Notes under the pieces: model-generated
What the model saw: only the letters and a program-made list of their open reading frames with translations
Told to the model about the DNA's origin: nothing
The model's database searches: none
Part shown: one piece after another, positions 60,019 to 64,000 of the stretch
How positions within the stretch are numbered: position 1 is the first letter of the stretch
Layout of the letters: the number at the start of each line of letters is the position of its first letter
Origin: Streptomonospora mangrovi
GTDB taxonomy: Bacteria; Actinomycetota; Actinomycetes; Streptosporangiales; Streptosporangiaceae
Assembly (NCBI RefSeq): GCF_027604915.1
Contig: NZ_JAJAQC010000041.1
Location: 1 to 64,000, forward strand
DNA length: 64,000 nucleotides
Reading direction: 5' to 3'
Translations under genes and position numbers: made by a program

Positions 60019-61233
60019 ATGACCGACCTCACCGACACCCCGGCCGCCCTCGCCGAGCCCGAGCACCAGCCCGAGCGGCTGCGCCGGTGGCGGCTGGTGC
60101 TGGGCGGCGCCGCCGCCTCGGAGTTCGCCGAACTCAACGCCGCCGACAAGCGCATGGACGGCGCCCTGGCCGCCCTCTACGACCAGGGCTCGGGCGGTCC
60201 CGGCGGGCGCGGCGGCCCCCGCTCCGCCGGCCTGGGCGGCTCGGCCCCGGCCGTGGCCGACTGGCTGGGCGACATCCGCCAGTACTTCCCCACCAGCGTG
60301 GTGCGGGTGATGCAGGCCGACGCCATGGACCGGCTCGGCCTGGACCGGCTGCTGCTGGAGCCGGAGATGATGGAGGCGGTGGAGCCCGACGTCCACCTGG
60401 TGGGCACGCTGCTCTCCCTCAACCAGGTCATGCCCGAGCAGGCCCGCGAGACCGCGCGCACGGTGGTGCGCAAGGTCGTGGAGGACCTGGAGAAGCGCCT
60501 GGCCCAGCGCACCCGCGCGGTGGTGCAGGGCGCGCTGGACCGCTCGGCCCGCACCCACCGCCCGCGCCGGGTCGCCGACATCGACTGGGACCGCACCATC
60601 CGGCGCAACCTCCAGCACTACCTGCCCGAGCAGCGCACCGTGGTGCCGCAGAACCTGGTGGGCTACGCCCGGCGCAGCCGGGGCGTGCAGCGCGACGTGG
60701 TGCTGTGCATCGACCAGAGCGGGTCGATGGCGGCCTCGGTGGTCTACGCGGGGGTGTTCGCCGCGGTGCTGGCCTCCATCCGGGCGCTGCGCACCTCCAT
60801 GGTCGTGTTCGACACCTCGGTGGTGGACCTCACCGAGCAGTTGAGCGACCCGGTGGAGGTGCTGTTCGGCACCCAGTTGGGCGGGGGCACCCACATCAAC
60901 CGCGCCCTGGCCTACTGCGAGGGGCTGATCACCCGGCCCTCGCAGTCGATGCTGGTGCTGATCAGCGACCTCTACGAGGGCGGGGTGCGCGAGGAGATGC
61001 TGCGCCGGGTGGCGGCCATGACCGCCGCGGGCGTGCAGGTGGTGGTGCTGCTGGCGCTGTCGGACGAGGGCGCGCCCTCCTACGACCGCCACAACGCCGC
61101 CGCCCTGGCCGCCATGGGGGTCCCGGCGTTCGCCTGCACCCCCGACAAGTTCCCCGACCTGATGGCCGCCGCGATCCAGGGCAGGTCCCTGGCCGCCTGG
61201 GTGGAGGAGGAGCAGGCCGCCGAGAGAGGGTAG
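60019..61233 (+). CDS. VWA-domain protein, last gene of the MoxR system
   Basis: A 404-residue protein. The N-terminal half is helical (about 1-215); the VWA domain has the metal-ion-dependent adhesion site CIDQSGSMAAS near residues 233-243 and GTQLGGGTHINRAL near 290. VWA proteins are standard partners of MoxR ATPases, the ATPase remodelling the metal-bound domain. An 89-bp gap separates it from the DUF5682 gene. No ribosome site lies close to ATG 60019; GAGAGGAGG is about 40 bases upstream. Confidence 0.92.
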   Translation: MTDLTDTPAALAEPEHQPERLRRWRLVLGGAAASEFAELNAADKRMDGALAALYDQGSGGPGGRGGPRSAGLGGSAPAVADWLGDIRQYFPTSVVRVMQADAMDRLGLDRLLLEPEMMEAVEPDVHLVGTLLSLNQVMPEQARETARTVVRKVVEDLEKRLAQRTRAVVQGALDRSARTHRPRRVADIDWDRTIRRNLQHYLPEQRTVVPQNLVGYARRSRGVQRDVVLCIDQSGSMAASVVYAGVFAAVLASIRALRTSMVVFDTSVVDLTEQLSDPVEVLFGTQLGGGTHINRALAYCEGLITRPSQSMLVLISDLYEGGVREEMLRRVAAMTAAGVQVVVLLALSDEGAPSYDRHNAAALAAMGVPAFACTPDKFPDLMAAAIQGRSLAAWVEEEQAAERG

Positions 61234-61268
61234 GCGGGTGGGGGGTGGGGGCCGGGGCGGCTGCCATC

Positions 61269-61300
61269 GGCCCTCACCGCGGACGGCCCTCACCGCGGAC
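61269..61300 (+). repeat. 16-bp tandem repeat, two copies plus a partial third
   Basis: GGCCCTCACCGCGGAC occurs at 61269-61284 and 61285-61300, with a truncated third copy. It lies between the convergent VWA and corA genes. Confidence 0.7.
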
Positions 61301-61379
61301 GGCCCTCGCCTCGGGCGGTTCGGCACCCGGCCTGGATCCCCACCCCCACGGGCCTGTCGCACCCGCGCGGTCACATCCG

Positions 61380-62558
61380 CTACATCCACTTGCGCCATTT
61401 GAAGACGACATACAGCGCCACGCTGATGCCCAGCATCAGCACCAGCGCCCAGGGGTAGCCCAACACCCAGTCCAGCTCGGGCATGTGGGTGAAGTTCATG
61501 CCGTAGACGCCGGTGATCAGGCTGGGCGCGAACAGGATGGCCGCCCACGCCGAGATCTTCTTGACCTGCTCGCCCTGGAGGTAGCTGGCCTCGGTGACCC
61601 GGCGCATCTCGTCGTTCTGCGCCTCGGTGACCAGGGTGGCGTTGACGGTGAGGATGTTCTGGAGCATGTCGCGGAACCCGCTGACCCGCTCGGCGACGGT
61701 GGTGGCGTGGTCGGCGACGTCGCGCAGGTAGCGGCGGAGTTCGGCGTCGGTGTCGTACTTCTCGAAGCCCTCGTTCAGGGAGCGCAGCATGGGCAGCAGC
61801 GGCTGGGCCGCGCGCTGGAACTCGATGACCTCGCGCGAGAGCTTGTAGATGCGGCGGGAGACGGCGGGATCGCCGGCGAAGACCTGGGTCTCGATCTCGT
61901 CGATGTCGTTTTGCAGCCCGGCCACCACGGGGGCGTAGCCGTCGACCACGGCGTCGAGGATGGCGTAGAGCACCGCCTCGGGGCCCAGGGCCAGCAGGTC
62001 GGGTTCGTCCTCCAGGCGCTTGCGCACCACCGAGAGGTCGGGGGCGTCGGTGTGGCGCACGGTGATGATGAAGTGGCGGCCCACGAACAGGTGGATCTCG
62101 CCGAACTCGACCTCCTCGGCGGCGTCGAGGTAGTGGGCCGACTTCAGCACGACGAAGAGGGTGTCGTCGTAGCGCTCCAGCTTGGGCCGCTGGTGGGCGA
62201 CGATGGCGTCCTCGACGGCCAGGGCGTGCAGGCCGAACTCCTCGGCGACCTCCAGGAGCTGGGAGCTGGCGGGCCGCAGCAGCCCGATCCAGGCCAGGCC
62301 GCCCGCGTGGCCGGGGGTGCGGCGGTGGAGGTCGGCGACGTCGGAGATGTCGACGGGGCCCTCCTGGCGGCGGCCGTCGACGTAGACGGCGGCGTCGATG
62401 ACGCTGTCCTGCACCGGAGGGGTGCCCTCATCGCTGTGGGGGCGGTGGTCGGCCCGGGGGTCCATGGACCGCTCGGGCGGCTGGGGGCGGGTGGAGCGGC
62501 GGGCCTGCTGGGCGTCGCGGATGCTGGGCAGCCAGGCGAGAGGGTTGCGTTGGGCCAT
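61380..62558 (-). CDS. corA: CorA-family magnesium/cobalt transporter
   Basis: A 392-residue protein. The N-terminal cytoplasmic domain has an extra Pro/Arg-rich tail of about 50 residues. The C-terminal end shows the signature GVYGMNFTHMPELDW near residue 345 (GMN motif) between two membrane helices (about 325-345 and 365-385). It conducts Mg2+ as a pentamer. ATG 62558 has AGGGG seven bases upstream. It is convergent with the VWA gene; its leader is long (see the following gap). Confidence 0.93.
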   Translation of the reverse strand: MAQRNPLAWLPSIRDAQQARRSTRPQPPERSMDPRADHRPHSDEGTPPVQDSVIDAAVYVDGRRQEGPVDISDVADLHRRTPGHAGGLAWIGLLRPASSQLLEVAEEFGLHALAVEDAIVAHQRPKLERYDDTLFVVLKSAHYLDAAEEVEFGEIHLFVGRHFIITVRHTDAPDLSVVRKRLEDEPDLLALGPEAVLYAILDAVVDGYAPVVAGLQNDIDEIETQVFAGDPAVSRRIYKLSREVIEFQRAAQPLLPMLRSLNEGFEKYDTDAELRRYLRDVADHATTVAERVSGFRDMLQNILTVNATLVTEAQNDEMRRVTEASYLQGEQVKKISAWAAILFAPSLITGVYGMNFTHMPELDWVLGYPWALVLMLGISVALYVVFKWRKWM

Positions 62559-62913
62559 GGGAACACCCCTGGTGTGTCGAGGTCGGCGGAGAGCGGCCTC
62601 GGGACGCGCGGCGGCCCGGGGCCGCGCGGATCTGGCGCGGCTTCAGGCCGTACTGGGAGGTTGGCTCATCGGCCTCACCTCCCGGGGTTCCGCTTTCACG
62701 TGCACAACGCGCCTCCATGGTACCTACGCCTGCGGTGGTCTGGCCGACTCGGTACCCGGGTTGCGGACGCACAATCCGACCGCTGCGCGCACGGCCGGCC
62801 GAACCGTTGCCCGCGCGGGCGACCGGACCAGTTCCCGCACGGGGCGCACGGGTTGTGCACAGGCGGTCCTACCCGTGTTGTGAACCGCCGGTCGCCCGTG
62901 GTCGGATGGAGGC
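62559..62913. other. Divergent intergenic region, corA and AlkB-like genes
   Basis: 355 bp. It must hold the promoters of both genes, and I could not assign hexamers. I looked for an Mg2+-sensing leader and recognised none. GGCGGT/ACCGCC near 62860-62888 is a weak 6-bp stem. Confidence 0.35.
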
Positions 62914-63603
62914 ATGGACCGCAGGAACGCCGCAGGTGAGACCGCCGACCTGTTCGGCGGCACGCCCCTGGAGGTGGCGCCCGGGGCGGTGCACGTGCCG
63001 GGCTGGCTGGACCCCGCCGCCCAGCGCGACCTCGTGGCGCTGTGCCGGGAGTGGGCGGGCGGCCCGGCGGGCATGCGCCGCCACCGCATGCCGCGCGGCG
63101 GGCTGATGAGCGTGCGCATGGCGGCGCTGGGCTGGTACTGGGAGCCCTACCGGTACTCCCGCACCCTGCCCGACGGCAGACCCGTGCGGCCTTTCCCCGA
63201 CCTGCTGGGCCGCCTGGCGCGTGAGGGCGTGGCCGCCGCCTACGGCCGCCCTCCGGCGCCACAGTCACCGCCCTACGACGTCGCGCTGGTCAACTTCTAC
63301 GACGCCGAGGCGCGGATGGGCATGCACCAGGACCGCGACGAACGCGCCGACGCCCCGGTGGTGTCGCTGAGCCTGGGCGACACCTGCGTGTTCCGGTTCG
63401 GCAACACCGAGACCCGCACCCGCCCCTACACCGACGTGGAGCTGCGCAGCGGCGACCTGTTCGTGTTCGGCGGCCCCTCGCGGCTGGCCTACCACGGGGT
63501 GCCGCGCACCCGGCCGGGCACCGCGCCGGAGGGCATCGGGCTGGCGGCCGGACGGCTGAACATCACGATCCGCGCCTCGGGGCTGGCGGATTCCCAGGGC
63601 TGA
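62914..63603 (+). CDS. AlkB-family Fe(II)/2-oxoglutarate dioxygenase
   Basis: A 229-residue dioxygenase. The iron ligands are visible in MGMHQDRDE (HxD near residues 135-137) and LAYHGV (His near 191); the 2-oxoglutarate Arg lies in GRLNITIR near 217. The N-terminal half has MSVRMAALGWYWEPYRY, typical of AlkB. It should remove alkyl lesions such as 1-methyladenine from nucleic acids. ATG 62914 has GGAGG only a base or two upstream; the start is slightly uncertain. Confidence 0.92.
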   Translation: MDRRNAAGETADLFGGTPLEVAPGAVHVPGWLDPAAQRDLVALCREWAGGPAGMRRHRMPRGGLMSVRMAALGWYWEPYRYSRTLPDGRPVRPFPDLLGRLAREGVAAAYGRPPAPQSPPYDVALVNFYDAEARMGMHQDRDERADAPVVSLSLGDTCVFRFGNTETRTRPYTDVELRSGDLFVFGGPSRLAYHGVPRTRPGTAPEGIGLAAGRLNITIRASGLADSQG

Positions 63604-63717
63604 GCGTCCGGAGCGGCCCGCCGCCCCGGACGGTCGACTCCCACATCGGCCGGTCACTCGCGCCGGCCGGTCCGCCGTCCCCGCCTGTCCGCCGTCCCCG
63701 CCGGTCCGCCCCGGGGC

Positions 63718-64000
63718 TCAGCCCCGGATGAGGTCGCGGATGTTGACCCACAGCAGGATCGCCACCACCACGCCCGTGGGCACCAGCAGCGCGATCCGCC
63801 AGTCGGCGGCGAAGGCGGCGATGATGCCCACCACCACCGCCACGGCCAGCAGCAGCACGGCCACGCCGGTCAGGAACGGCATGAGCTTGCGCCGGGCCAT
63901 GGCGTCGACCATGGCGAACACCAGCACCACGCCGATCATCGCGGGGGCGGTGTAGGTGCCGCGCAGGAACAGCATGGCGCCCAGCGCGCAGATCAGCAGC
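63718..64000 (-). CDS. Membrane protein, incomplete at the window edge
   Basis: The gene runs off the right edge: codons upstream of the internal ATG at 63975 stay open and hydrophobic (LLICALGAMLFLRG). The visible 94 residues contain three to four membrane helices and a short cytoplasmic end (WVNIRDLIRG). No family recognised. Confidence 0.7.
   Translation of the reverse strand, partial: LLICALGAMLFLRGTYTAPAMIGVVLVFAMVDAMARRKLMPFLTGVAVLLLAVAVVVGIIAAFAADWRIALLVPTGVVVAILLWVNIRDLIRG

Noticed and set aside
62559-62913. Mg2+-sensing riboswitch in front of corA
   Set aside because: I found no M-box-like conserved elements; only a weak 6-bp stem.

Overview
The window is very GC-rich (roughly 74% by eye), with strong G/C preference at third codon positions, many GTG starts and four-base ATGA/GTGA gene overlaps. 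With an XRE/DUF397 regulator pair, a spore-associated-protein-like secreted protein, a TreY/TreZ pathway and F420-type PPOX enzymes, this points to a filamentous actinobacterium. Nocardiopsaceae/Streptosporangiales or Streptomyces relatives are the best guess; that placement is inference. At least eight genes have a TANNNT hexamer 6-7 nt before the start codon and no ribosome binding site, which suggests leaderless transcripts.

Layout. 0-4.5 kb: putative Zn-protease, long non-coding stretch with an 81-bp duplication, Bcr/CflA drug exporter, pentapeptide-repeat protein. 4.5-12 kb: purine catabolism, with a PucR regulator divergent from a three-subunit xanthine dehydrogenase operon that also encodes 8-oxoguanine deaminase. 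12-14.3 kb: SDR dehydrogenase, membrane protein with two L7/L12-like modules, TetR repressor. 14.4-18 kb: a second molybdenum hydroxylase with fused FeS and Mo subunits, controlled by two perfect 15-bp operators shared with the TetR gene. 18-22.7 kb: small Cys-containing protein, GntR/FadR regulator, and the lutABC lactate oxidation operon with matching operators. 22.9-31.4 kb: an envelope-type operon of MoxR, DUF58, a transglutaminase-fold membrane protein and a repeat-rich membrane kinase; the last two appear to lack catalytic residues. 31.9-35.4 kb: PPOX enzyme, secreted protein, three-FN3 membrane protein. 35.7-41.9 kb: treZ, an RlmA-type methyltransferase, an AT-rich segment with a membrane/SH3-like gene, treY. 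42-42.6 kb: aroQ followed by an unusual tandem repeat.

42.6-47.6 kb is a lower-GC accessory island. It holds two small genes, an XRE/DUF397 pair, and a compact lasso peptide cluster: precursor, Asn-synthetase-like cyclase, a protein fusing the leader-binding and leader-peptidase domains, and a GNAT acetyltransferase. This is the most novel item in the window. The predicted core GTTNRSGPEDKRYKYT has Glu9 for ring closure and two lysines as acetylation candidates.

47.8-53.3 kb: an orphan PstS-like lipoprotein with a PHO-box-like repeat, a family 2 glycosyltransferase, a TetR regulator, a LURP-one protein and a SAM methyltransferase. 53.6-61.2 kb: a five-gene co-directional system (SWIM zinc finger, DUF5691, MoxR-type AAA+, DUF5682, VWA). 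61.4-64 kb: CorA, an AlkB-like dioxygenase and a membrane protein that runs off the window.
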